NCBI GenBank assembly: GCA_032768795.1
Contig: CP136490.1
Coordinates: 4,960,001-5,024,000, forward strand
DNA length: 64,000 bases
DNA from: Tremella fuciformis
Taxonomy: Eukaryota > Basidiomycota > Tremellomycetes > Tremellales > Tremellaceae
Direction of reading: 5' to 3'
This document shows, in pieces, positions 11,626 through 22,800 of this stretch. Under the pieces are notes generated by a model. That model did no database searches. It was not told the DNA's origin and was given only the letters and a program-made list of their open reading frames with translations. The stretch's first letter is position 1, and each line of letters starts with the position of its first letter. A program made the translations under genes and the position numbers.

Positions 11626-11844
11626 AAAAAGATCTGATTGACCGCGGTCCCTTGGGTCCAAGGGTTCCTCGAGTAGGAAACGAAGAGCGACTTCGTCGGC
11701 ACAGCTACACAATAGCGCGCCAGATCGTCTGGTGCACACCAGCGACCTCCCTCGTTGCGAAGATTCGAACGTCTCTACGCCCGGTGCTTGGCCCGCGCGT
11801 CCTCGAGGAGACGCACGAAACCGTTGCGACAACGCTACGCGGTC
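11626..11844 (-). ncRNA. Candidate small-RNA unit 3 of the tandem array (longest)
   Basis: The ends pair (GACCGCG at 11844, CGCGGTC to 11640) and a T5 run follows at 11630-11626. The middle differs from units 1, 2 and 4 but is again full of hairpins: ACGAAG/CTTCGT at 11680-11696 and CCCTTGG/CCAAGGG at about 11649-11664. The minus strand contains GTTCGAATC (about 11763-11771), close to a Pol III B-box core. Confidence 0.45.
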
Positions 11845-11888
11845 GGCGTGTCGTTGGCACACGTCTTAATGGAAGAGGGACAGGCAAC

Positions 11889-12064
11889 AAAAAGGTATGT
11901 CTGACCGCGACCGCCTGGGCCCAGGAAGTTGTTGCGTGACGCTCTCCGTCACTCCTTGGTCGGATTTCGACCAGGCTGTTAACGAATCCTTTCGGACACT
12001 AGTCTTGCCTCGAGCACCGGCCAAGGCAGAGTGCACAAGACCGCTCAAGCAACGCTACGCGGTC
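11889..12064 (-). ncRNA. Candidate small-RNA unit 4 of the tandem array
   Basis: The ends pair (GACCGCG at 12064, CGCGGTC to 11903), followed by a T5 run at 11893-11889. Hairpins: the shared 5' GACCGC/GCGGTC, GCCT/AGGC within a TCTTG/CAAGA stem, CTTGGTCG/CGACCAGG with one bulge, GTGACG/CGTCAC, and the perfect palindrome CCTGGGCCCAGG. The minus strand holds GGTCGAAATCC, near the B-box consensus. Confidence 0.5.
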
Positions 12065-12130
12065 GACAAGGGCGGTTGCTTCTTAAAGGAACAAGAGCAA
12101 GCCCCCACAGCGACCGTCCCCGATACCCGC

Positions 12131-12285
12131 AAAAAAAATTATTTTGACCGCGGTAGTCTGAGAATGTCTCAGAGATACGCGAAGCGAGGCCGGTCACAAC
12201 ACCGGGCCTGAGCGAAGTATGTCCTTTCGGACGCGAAGAGCGAAGAGCGAAGTGCGCAAGACCATTGAGACAACGCTACGCGGCC
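12131..12285 (-). ncRNA. Candidate small-RNA unit 5 of the tandem array
   Basis: The first unit in minus-strand order. Its 5' end GGCCGCG pairs with CGCGGTC (to 12146) with one mismatch, and a T8 run follows at 12138-12131. Hairpins: GTCC/GGAC with a 4-nt loop, AGGCCGGT/ACCGGGCCT with one bulge, and TCTGAGA/TCTCAGA with a 3-nt loop. The arm sequences differ from the other units while the fold is similar. Confidence 0.45.
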
Positions 12286-12401
12286 GAGAGACGTGAGCGT
12301 GAGGCAGAGTCAGTAGCCAATGCCCCTGAAGCAGGGAGAAACTGACCGAGTTGTATGGCAACGATTGGACGTGAGCTACAATGCATGAGAGAGATTGTCT
12401 T

Positions 12402-15246
12402 CTACTCCACGATACCAGGGCCACCGGTCGGAACCGTACCATTCACACCGGCGAACACCTCGACCGAAGGGAGCCTGCTGGTGGTAGTAGTAGGTGGAGC
12501 GGCATTCGGCAGACCGTCCGCTGGCAAGCCCAACATGAATCCCAGGTCCAGCCCTGACCCGTCGAACTGCAAGAACGACTCGAGGTCGAAGTCCGAGTTG
12601 AAGCCATCCCCGGTTGCCAGAGGTATGCCGAGGTCTTGATGGGTGAAGGGGCTGACGTCAGCCGTGTCTCTCTGCTGTCGCAAACACAAGACTCACTCCT
12701 CCATCACGCCTTCTCGGGGCGGCACATTCACATTGCCCACTCTGCACAGGTCTCGGCAGACCTTGGCGACATAGGTCGAGTTCTTGGTTTCGGACAGATC
12801 CGTATCTTCGAGCAGCTCAATCGCCATCCTGAGGTAGTGCGCCAAGACAGCTCGATCAACGGGGATCTGGTATCGAGCCGTGTGGAGACGGATCAAGAAG
12901 ACTGCAGCTTGGCCGAGAGTGATCGTGATGTACTGCCCGTCAGCCTCGTCAGACAGTGGTCGGAGATACCCACATCCACCGAGTAGCTGAGAATCATGTC
13001 CGTCTTGGCCGCATCAAAGTGTGTCTGGATAGTGTTGAGCGCCGACTCGGTCGCGTGTCGAATGCAGTTCTGCATCAAGACAGCGTCTTCTCCAGTCGCA
13101 TTCTCCTGGAGGCCCGGCTTGAGGGCGATCGAGTTCAGGCATAGACGAACGTGCTCGCTCTGCAGTTTGGCGAGTCGAGAGCATGGCCCTAGCTGGAGGG
13201 CGTACAGAGAGCCTGAAGAGCGTCAGCTGATGCGTCCTTGCGCCTAATGGACATACCGTTCCATGCCCAAGTCCTGGTCCAGTCGTCCAATCGCTTGTTG
13301 AGCTCCCGCATCATTGCGCAAATCGAATAGTCCTGGTCGTCCCGAACAAGCGGTACTCTGACTCCCTCGGCGTGCCAGTCCGTCAACATCTGCAGCCAGT
13401 TGATCAAGTCTCTGCCAATCTTGGTCAGCTGGACAAGACTGGCGATGTATACGTCGGAGGCGAGCTCGGGGGAGTTCGGCCTGGTCTGCAAAGCTTGTAG
13501 GTAAAGATGTTCGTTGACTGCTTCGAGCTGCGTGGTCTGCGGACGACCAAAGCCAAGCGAGAGGAACCCGTCAAAGCTATGATCAGCATCGGATAAGGCA
13601 AATTATTTGCGCCACTCACTGGAACCAGCACAGCCACGTCTTCCACTGCGTCAACAGCTTGTCCAGGCCTTCTTCATCCAGTCCCTCGATGTTGGTCAAG
13701 GCAGGGTTGCTGCCCAGACGATGAAGTCCCAGCCGGTGTGCCAAACGCGCACAGTGACCTGTCACAAGCCATGGATCCGGTCCTCTGCCTCCTGACTGCA
13801 GGCCCCATCCCGCCAGGAGCAGGGTCGCTTGCACGTCCATGAGCTGATGCTGCTTTCGGAACAGACTCGCGGCGAGATGAGAATAAGCAAGCTGAGCCAT
13901 GGCTGCCGATGCATCTGAGTCCACGACCGGAAGGTTGGTAGTGGGGAATTTCGCCTGATGCCGGGGGTAGAAGCGGCCTGCGATGGCCAAGATGGTCGTA
14001 AAGAGGAAGGCGCATCTTTGACGGATCTCCATGAAGTGGGGGAGGTCAGAACGGGAGAAGTGGATGATGGGGAGGTACGGGTGACACCTATCAAAGTAGC
14101 TGCCAGTCAGCGACGCGTTAAGGTGAAGGCCGTTATGACCGACAAGTTGAAGAGGGCATCGGCTTTCTCGATATCCACAATTCCCTCGGTGACAGGATCA
14201 TCTTTGGGCCCGGCCTTGGCTTCGAAAACACTCCATCCCTCATCTCGGCTCGGAGGTGCGCCTGGAACAGGCGAAGCCCGTCTGCTCTGCTCGCGGTTCT
14301 CCCAGAGCGCCGGCTGGTAGGTGAGAGCTTGGAAAGGTGCCGCAAAGCCAGATCCAGCCTGATTCGCAATCCCCAACCGGCTCTCCGGAGTGTCTTTGCG
14401 ACCCCTGGGAGCCAGCACACCAGTCGCCGAGTCGGTCGGTGACGGACCAAACTGCACGACCCTGCCGTGCCCATCACTGACGGATGCGTTGCTGTTGTGG
14501 CCAAACGGAGAGTGGAAAGGCGGGGGAAAGGGCTGGCCAAACGTCGGGTCGTGGGGGACCGGACCCGGACCAGGGGCGTGTGGGTGCGCATGACCATTTG
14601 TCAGGCCCGGCGGCAGCACATGGCCAGTGGTAGTGGTCGTGGTGGTTGTTGGGGGCGGCAACATGGGCTGTGGCGGCGGTTCAGCTTTGGGAAAGCTGGC
14701 CAAGCGAGAGAGAGCGTTGGAGGCATCCGGCGCGATGGTCGAGAGACTGTTGACGAGATTGGCTACTGCCTTTTCGAGCTGGGCGAGACGTATAGTGGGA
14801 TCCAGACCGGCGGGCTGGTCATCGCCTTCGGGGATCCGCGGCCCAAAATCGCACTTTGATTTGGACCGCTGACACCTCAGACACGGGCACCCGCCCACAC
14901 AGCGCAGCTTTTTGCGCCTGCACCTCTCGCACGCCTGCGGCGCGCGCTGCGGGCGCTGATCGTCGATCTGGCTCTCGCGCCGCCGGGCCTGCTGCTGCTG
15001 CACTGGCGACCGGCTGGGGCCGGCAAGTGGGGGTACGATGGCGCCGCCTGACGATGTTGACGAAGCGTTGGCGGGTGACACCAGGTGGGCTTGCGAGGGG
15101 ATGACGAGCGGGTGCGGCGGGGGGTGCTGCATGCTCGGCACGATGGTGGGGGGCTGCAAGGGCGGTCGGAGGATGCTGGGGGAGTGTGAGGTGGGCTGGA
15201 TGGCGATGAGATCGGGATGGGCGGTCCCTGATGTAGGCGGAGTCAT
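12402..15246 (-). CDS. Zn2Cys6 transcription factor with fungal-specific TF domain
   Basis: Six exons (15246-14144, 14099-13620, 13576-13257, 13212-12974, 12932-12697, 12651-12402), 875 aa. After a Pro/Ser-rich start, residues 106-132 form the binuclear zinc cluster CERCRRKKLRC...CLRC...KC with spacing C-x2-C-x6-C-x5-C-x2-C-x6-C; an extra Cys sits at 120. A long disordered linker with a Thr run follows, then the fungal_trans domain: FYFDRCHPYLPIIHFSRSD, LLAGWGLQSGG, HRLGLHRLG, FLSLGFGRPQ. It should bind CGG half-sites in the nucleus (family knowledge). The start at 15246 was preferred over upstream frames because the sequence before it is pyrimidine-rich promoter-like. The TfdA-like gene starts about 1.5 kb upstream on the same strand and is a plausible target (inference). 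Confidence 0.9.
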
Positions 15247-15652
15247 GGGAAAGGGAGGGGTGGATGGGTAAAGGGGAGGGAGGGTGGAGCAGTGCGTCAA
15301 CTGGCCACACGCGTCTCGGGGACCTGTATGAGGTGGTCTTTTGGGGAGGAAGAGGGCCGACGGTGGGTAGCAGGTGTGAGGGAGAAGGATTGTCGAGTGA
15401 AAACCAAGACGATGTAGGGAGAGAGAGGGAGCACCATGGTCCCCCGCCATTCGAGACTACAGGCTTGCACCGGCGATTAGCCAAAGGGGATTAACCGATT
15501 ACTAAAACCGGATCTCTCGGCTAGTAATCTCCCTTACTCCCTCGGCTCATCCGCGTTTTTCATGGAAAGAGCAGAGCACACAACAAGATGCATGGCGACC
15601 ATGCCTACTCGTAGCTACAAAGTGAGGAGGGAGGTGTGGTGCCGACCCCTGC

Positions 15653-16723
15653 TCACGGCATGCCGACACGCCAGTCGGCGCCCTCGCCATTGAGGCCGTA
15701 CTTTGTGCTGGACATGTCTTTGACGGTCGTCCGGCGCATGTCGCGCTTGTACTTGCCGGCAAACGATCCGCCAGTAGCGCGGTGGAGGACCGAGGTGCTA
15801 CCATCAACACGCGCTCAAGTAACATTCAAGCGAAGACTCACTTGTCCCAGATGATGAGGTCGCCCGGCTGCTCCCAGTCAATCATGACGCGGTACTTGTC
15901 CTTGTACACATGCTGGCGGAGCTCCTCGAGGATCGCATCCGACTCCTCCTTGGGGATATCGTCGAGGTGGTGGACGTACGACGCGGTGTAGAGGTTCATG
16001 CGCCCGCTCGACTCGTGCTTCTGGATGAGCTTGTGCTTGGACATGGGGAGCTTGGTGACGTCCATGTCCTTGAAGTACTCGGGCATGGCTGTCTTGCGCG
16101 AGTGGAAGAGCGAGTGGTTGGCGACGAGGCCGTCGAGGCGCGCCTTCATCTCGTCCGACAGGTCGTCGTAGGCGGTGCGCGAGTCGGAGAACTCGGTCGA
16201 GCCGCCCGTGCCCTTGGGCGGGAGCTCCCACGCGAGGAGAAGGGAGTGACCGGCGCGGCGGGCGTTGAAGGACGAGTCGACGTGGAAGAGCTCGTTGGCC
16301 TTGTTGCCGACGACCGTCGCGTCGGTCAGGGGGGCAGCCTCGCCCGTATGTCTCGCGGTCAGCACTACTCATCACACGGAAGGGGGGCTCACGGGTCGAT
16401 GTTGCCCGCGTCAAAGAGCTCAAGGTATTTGAGACGGTGCGTCCGCCCGGCCTTCTGGTACGGCGTAACGTCGTCCAATTCGCCAAAGTACCGCGAAAAC
16501 TCGATGTGCGCCTCGTCAGTGAGACCGGTACTGCGGAACACGACGACGCCATACTGCCCATCAGCTCCTTCCCCTCTCAACACTATATGCCGAGACGCAC
16601 CTTGTCGACCTCTTTCCGGATCTCGGCGTACAGTTCTGGCGAGATGGGCTGGGTAAAGTCGACGCCCTTGATCTCGGCGGCGAAGGTGGGGTGGAGTGGG
16701 ACGACCTCGAACTTGGTGCTCAT
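15653..16723 (-). CDS. TfdA/TauD-type Fe(II)/2-oxoglutarate dioxygenase
   Basis: Exons 16723-16601, 16553-16393, 16351-15842, 15797-15653 encode 312 aa, a normal size for the family. Domain marks: N-terminal HPTFAAEIKGVDFTQPISPE, the iron-binding HxD in ANELFHVDSSFN, the distal His in VLHRATGGSFAGKYKRDMRRTT, and an Arg for 2-oxoglutarate nearby. Known members oxidise 2,4-D, taurine or related acids; the substrate here cannot be told. Intron 2 needs an acceptor reading GAG after CTGACCGC to keep the frame and the family string NIDPHTGEAAPL. Codon use is strongly biased to C/G third bases, suggesting high expression. It lies next to a Zn2Cys6 regulator. Confidence 0.9.
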
Positions 16724-18429
16724 GGTGAGTGAGTAGTGTCAAGAAGCAGGAAGCGGCGAGACGGTGATGGTGATTGAGAGTTCAAGGATAGTACGTAGTG
16801 CCATTCCGGGCTGGTTAAGTAAAGTGCAGCTATTGTACAGAGGTCGGCACACCCGGCCAACTGTCGCCGGTCGCGCATGGGGCTTGGCGGGGAGGTGAAG
16901 ACGCCTGGCTGCGTTGTAGGCGGTGGGTCCGGATTTACCGAAGTCGCGCTGCGTCACAAGCATTCGTGTGCATTACAATAACAAAAGCTCGGCTTTTCCA
17001 TAATGACATCCGAGAGGAAGATCAACTTTCCCATGGTCGTCGGCCGACTGGGCTCGTTCGGGCCGCGGGCCGGTGAGCCGGTTCCAGCTCTCCATGTTGC
17101 ACGGAGTGCAGCGCATACATGCGGCTACTTGTCTGTTATCGTCTGTCTTGCTGGGCACTTGGCGCGCCCGTGAGTGAGCAAGGTACCGGACAACCCGACA
17201 ACGGAGCATGAGAGATCACACAGTCGCAGCCGGGCCAATTGTAGCTCAACGAGAGCACGGAACACAGCGGTCGCGTCCCGAGTCCGATGCGTTGAGATCG
17301 CTTGCCAAGGCTTGCATCTGGCTGCTCTCATGTACCTGAGGTGTTTTTGTGTCTTTCGCTGTACCCCTGTGACAGTTTTGGTGCATGGCCATCGACATCG
17401 ACATCGTTATGAGTCTCGATGGATATCCCTTCAAGCGACTCCCGGTTTGCTGGCGCGCGGCACTTCCCGCCAGGTCTTTCACACGCAAGCAACAATCATC
17501 TTCCCACATTTCCCACCCTCACTCGTCTCACCGACCGCACTGGCTAGGGCTGGACTTATAGGCCCAACTCCCAGGCTGGACACCACCTTCTCGTGGACAA
17601 CGTCTGGCCAGATCTATCGGGACAGCGTATCGGGACGCCACACCTTGCTCCATCTTTACAGTACATGCGGGCTTTGAACAGCACCCTGCCCGTCAGGGCC
17701 AGTGGCGGCCACTGCCGCAGGTATTACTGCAGTCATGCCGAACCTATGTATGCCTCGGCGCGGCGTGGTGAGAGATGGTAGTCACCTCGTGTTGAAAATG
17801 ACGTCGTGGTGCCTGAAAACCAGAACCACGCCGACCGATCGTGAGCGCCGATCGTCGATACCACACTCTTTCGTCGAATAGGTGGCATTGCATCACCCAG
17901 TTTCGTGCTGAGTAGGAGGGTCGGAGGCTGGTAAATCCCGATGCAAGCTGTATCCACCGAGGTCCGGAGCATCTCGCAGGATCGCAGGGCAGGCGTGGTA
18001 GCGCAGCCGGTATCCCCCTCCCCTTCGGCTGGCCACCCGTGTCAGCTCTGCGTAAGCTACATACAACAATGGTCAGCTGTGAGACGTAAAAATAGCTACA
18101 TCCGAGTCAGACCAAGCACGCAGTCTGATACGGCCGGAACAAGGAAGCATGCACCGTTTCATTCCGGCTTACGACAGAACCTGCGTCGGTGGCGACCCCG
18201 TCGTCGGCGCATGACGACTCATTATCGCTTGCGGCAATCCGTCCCATTCCTCTAGCTTCTCAAGGGCGGAAGACGTCATCGGTAGCAGAAGACCACGCCG
18301 ACCCGCAACGGCGACTGATCAGTCTGAGATATAACATACCGCAGATCTTGACATCTTTTTTGCCATCCGCTCTGCTCTCTGCATCTCTCGTCTTTGCCTC
18401 TGCTCGTCTGTAGTATCAGAGTAGTCAAC
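16724..18429. other. Long intergenic region upstream of the rhodopsin gene
   Basis: About 1.7 kb with no family-like reading frame on either strand. It contains a short CATCGA-type microsatellite near 17390-17405 and a D-arm-like stretch near 17240 that does not fold into a tRNA. It probably holds the promoters of the two divergent genes. Confidence 0.6.
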
Positions 18430-19597
18430 ATGGCCGGCAACGACGCTATCAATGTCAACCCGTCCAACTCGGTCGAGGGCATCACCGTGCGGGGGTCCGA
18501 CTGGTGAGTTCCCCTCCCAGGGGCATAGTGGCAGTGGAGTGTGGCGGATCCTTGCTGACCCCAGGCTCTGGGCCGTCTTCGCCATCATGCTCTTCACCGA
18601 CATGGTCGTGTTCTTCTGGCACCTCACGCTGCCGCGCGGGCAGCGCGTGTTCCACCAGCTCGCGCTGTTTGTGCTGTCCACCGCGGGCATCGCGTACTTT
18701 TGCATGGCGTCCAACCTCGGCGGCACGCCCATCGCCGTCGAGTTCCAGCACGCCAACGGCTTCCCCGTCGGCACCAGCCGCGCCATCTGGTACGTGCGGT
18801 ACATCGACTGGGTCATCACCACCCCCGCCCTCCTCCTCACCCTCGTGCTCGCCACCGGCCTGCCCCTGTCCGACATCATCACGCTCGTCTACTTTGACCT
18901 GGTGATGATCATCACCGGCCTGGTCGGCGCGCTCGTGCAGTCGACGTACAAGTGGGGCTTCTACGTGTTCGGCTGCGTCGCCCTGTTCTACATCTGGTGG
19001 GTGCTCGCGGGCCCCGCGCGCACCTCGGCCGGCGTCCTCGGCGCCGACTACAAGCGCGCCTACACCATGTCGGCCGCGATCCTGTCTTTCCTCTGGCTGC
19101 TGTACCCCATCGCGTGGGGCCTAGCGGACGGCGGCAACGTTATTACGCCCGACTCGGAGATGATCTTCTACGGCATCCTCGACGTGCTCGCCAAGCCCGT
19201 CTTCACCATGATCCACCTCTTCTCGCTCTCCAAGCTCGACCTCTCCCTCCTCCAGCTCCAGTCGGGCAAGTTCTCCTCGGGCGTCGGCGTCGCCGCCGGC
19301 CAGACAGACGCCGAGAAGTACGGCAACACCGTGCGCAACATGGGCGTCGTCAACAATGCCAACACCACCACCACCACTGGCCACCACAACCACCGCGGGC
19401 TCGAGACGGCCGCTGTGGGCGTGGCGGGCGTCGAGGCAGGCAAGAAGGGCATGTTCAGCCGCAAGGGCAAGTACGACGCCGCTGCCCCTGCCGCCACCAC
19501 CACTACTACCGGCCACCGCCACCACCACGCTGCTGCCGTCGACGACGGCGCCGCGCCCCGCATGTCCCAGGCGACCGCTGTGTCTTCGGACGCCTAA
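18430..19597 (+). CDS. Type-1 (microbial) rhodopsin, fungal opsin
   Basis: Two exons (18430-18503, 18565-19597), 368 aa with seven membrane helices. Retinal-binding Lys is K235 in ILDVLAKPVF, with counter-ion Asp D231 before it. Helix C reads RYIDWVITTPALLLT, so the proton-acceptor Asp (bacteriorhodopsin D85) is kept as D106. The proton-donor position (D96) is Thr117. A Glu matching E204 is kept at 223. Loss of the donor carboxylate usually means a slow photocycle and poor pumping, so a light sensor or weak pump is likely (inference from family knowledge). The tail after helix G is about 120 residues, Ala/Thr-rich with His clusters (GHHNHRG, GHRHHH), which is unusual. No carotenoid genes are next to it. 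Confidence 0.95.
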
Positions 19598-19817
19598 ACC
19601 GACGATTCCGTCAACCCCAAACCTGCTCTCAAGGGGGCGGGTGGAGCGAGAGGAGGAGAGCAGAGAAGAGACGAGACGCCGCGGATGATACAGCTCTCTA
19701 TAATCCCTACATGTAGCCATACTCGATGCAACGATGTATTGTGCAACCTCCATCCGATCCGATAATGACCCTGCATGCAAGATACGGCCTCATGTCTATA
19801 GTGCCCCGCCCGCCCGC

Positions 19818-22800
19818 TCAGACGCCCAGACTCTTCGGCAGCGCCTGCACGCCCTTGGCGGCCGCTTTCCGGTCCACCATGCCAAAGCCAGACGAGCAGT
19901 CGAGGAGGATGCGGAGCGCGTTGCGCGCGCGGACGCGTGAAATGTCCGATGGTTGACGCGTGGCACGCACGGCCACGGGTTGATGTGCGTAGGGGTACGG
20001 GAAGTATTTGTTCTGACGTCAGCGACCCCATCAACACCACATGGCAGGCAGTCTGGACTCACAAGGAGCTCGAAGCAGGTGAGGGTGACGGAGAACTGGG
20101 GAGATGAACGGATGATACGCGCGATACCGCCCTTGAAGAGGGCTGACCGTGAGCTGGTATTCGAATGAGCAGAGGATACACACCTTTCGGGCCCTCCTCT
20201 GCCAGGATTTTCCTAAAGCCGTCCATGACGCCCCTGTAGACGGTCTGGCCCGCTCGGGCTTGGGACTGCAGACGCGTCTTGACGACATCGGCGGGAGTAG
20301 TGAGGTACGCCGCTGGCATGCCGGCCACACCGGCGGCGATGAGGAGCTCGCCAAACGAGAGCACCTTTCCACGGCGACCTTCGTGGAAGAGGTCTTTCTG
20401 TGAATGTCAGCTAAGCTGTGACGAAGACATGCAGGAGCTGACTTTGAGATGCGCGTATCTGCCTGTCAGCATTGCTCATTCTACCCGAAAAGAGCTCACG
20501 CAGTGAAGTAGATCATCGACTGGAGGAGGTCAGCTCAGGCTTGTGTCTCATGACTGCCAACGCACAAATGGAACGTCCCTATACGCGTCAGCTCGGCTCG
20601 ATACTCTCTGTTGACAACTGACCGGCACAAGCAAGCAGTGGCACCCTTGTACAAGCCCACCAGACCCAGTTGTCTAATAACATGCACAGCACCGCGGGGC
20701 ACAGCGCCGCCTCCCTCGGCTCGCGTGATCTCGCCGGCCATTTGAAGGCGGATCTTGACAATTTCCAGAGGGTTCGTGACAATCTGATTGTCAGCTTGGA
20801 TCGAGAAGGAGATAGCTGATCGACGCACCACTTGACAGCCACCGGCCATACCACCGGCAAGGATCTCCATCGGCAGAGTAATTATGCCCGTTTCCGGGTC
20901 TGTAGCTTTTGACCGTACAAGGTTGTTGACTGATAGTCAATCACAGGTATTGTAGAGAGGTTGCGAGCTGACCAGTGATCTTGATGGCCTTCTCTGGGGC
21001 CACTCCGACCAGCTGCGGCATCACACCGCGGTAGAACGCTCGTACACCTCCCTCGTTCGCGTACACCTTCCTTACACAGTCCGCCGCGTTCCTGTAAAGT
21101 ACTTCGCCGACAACGGTTGACCGTTGGTTCTGCAGACGCGTTTTGACCAAATCAATAGGGTACACGGCCTGACAATCAGCAACGCCTTTCGGCCACCTGG
21201 ATGACGAACGTATGCTCCCAGACCTCCGGCAATACCACCTTGGATGAAGTGATATGTCGACTCGGCGAGATCAGACAAGAAAGAAGTGCTCGCAGTCTGC
21301 TCCGGCTGCGCGACAGCCTGAGGCGGTTGCCATTTTGCGTCCAACAGCGCCTCAAAGTCTGCCAGGGTGAGTCGCTGATTGGCGCTGGTCGCAGCGCCGC
21401 GCGAAGCGAAATGCCAGATGATGTTGACCTCGAGAGGGGTGAAAATGCCGTATCGCATAGAGCTCGCAGCTTCATTCAGGAAGTCCGAGGCGTCTATCCG
21501 GCCGTCCTTCGCTTTTCGAATGGCTCGCTGGATGATGCGCTCAACGACGTCCATCTCCCGGATGACTTGTTGTCAGCGTGGTTGTGCCCAACCGGCTTGC
21601 CTTACTGTTGTGGAACGCGAAGACCTCCGAGTAGCTGATTTTTCTGCCGGGATTCATGGTGCACAAGGTGGGCAGACGCTCGAGAACCGAGTCGGACAGC
21701 TTGTGGCCGGCGACTTCCTGCGACGCGTCAGTGCTAGTCATTTTGACGGGATCCTACTGACGATGATGATACGCTGGAACTCATCCGGGGCAATGTAGCC
21801 ATCGCCGTCTTTGTCAAAGTAGTGGAACGCCTGTCGCAATCGCTCGCCCTGAAATCCCTTCATGAGCTGGGTGAACTCCTGGTCTGAGAATCAGTGACGG
21901 TCTACATGGTAGGTGAAGGGCTCACAGCCGACCACATGACGTCCGCCTCTTTGTCCGAGGTAGAGCTTCATCCAGTTACAGTCAAAGTCAAAAGCTGGAG
22001 GATCAGCTACAATCGGCTCAGATTCGTCTCTACACTTACGGATACCGCTAGACGTGAGATTCTGCTGCAAGACGGACTTGAACTCCTCAAAGTCGATAGA
22101 ACCAGAAGCGTCACTGAGGTCAGTAACCCGCGTCCGTGCTAACGAGTGACACTCACACATCGAAGACTGAGAAGGCAAGCTGGTAATCGGCATCGGGCTA
22201 CATCGTCAGCTCAACACGCGGTACCGGGGATAACGCAGACCCTTTTCAGCACTGCCAATCAGCATCTGTCCATCTTTGGTAAGGCTCAACGTACAAGTCT
22301 CGAAGACGACAAACTCCTCGAATGATACCAGACCCCTTCTTGACGTGTCGGCGACCCGGAACACTGACCGTTAGCTATCTGTGACTGTCACGGGACACAG
22401 ATCACATACAGACGGCATATTGGTCGCGCCCTATACGGCTGAAACCTTCTTCGGTTGGAGCGATAGCATCGATGAACTGCGACGGATTGAGATATCTACT
22501 TATCAGCAGGTGCGCTGGGCTCGCTTTCCATATATGCAAGCGACGGTCAAGCCTTCTGAAGACACTCGAGACGATAAACCCGATGCCCGAAGGCGTGCGC
22601 GCCCTTCTCCGCGCCCTCGTTCTTTGTACAGCCGCGCAGCTCGTGCAAGAACGGCGCGTAGCACACGCCTCACTCGCCCACTCGTCTGGAGTGACCAGCG
22701 GAATGATTGAGACGAATGTGTGACCTACTTTTTACCATCGACCTCGACCTTTGCGCAACTCTCGAATGTCCTCCTCCACCTGGTCAATTCCGAGTCGGCA

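Noticed and set aside
11200..12285. CRISPR array, 5S rRNA genes or protein-coding minisatellite as explanation of the repeats
   Set aside because: Unit lengths vary from about 130 to 210 nt, spacers are not distinct, the sequence does not resemble 5S rRNA, and no frame stays open across units.
17180..17330. tRNA-like stretch with TAGCTCAACGAGAGC
   Set aside because: The D-arm pairs, but no acceptor, anticodon or T-arm stems could be found around it.
17990..18060. A-box-like TAGCGCAGCCGG
   Set aside because: No matching B box or cloverleaf nearby.
16724..18429. Hidden gene in the long region before the rhodopsin
   Set aside because: Open frames up to 167 codons exist but none has family residues, a credible start context or a splice pattern that extends it.
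18952..19780. Long open frames overlapping the rhodopsin gene on both strands
   Set aside because: They are shadows of a strongly biased real gene; the protein sequences are His/Arg- or Ala/Val-rich with no domain.
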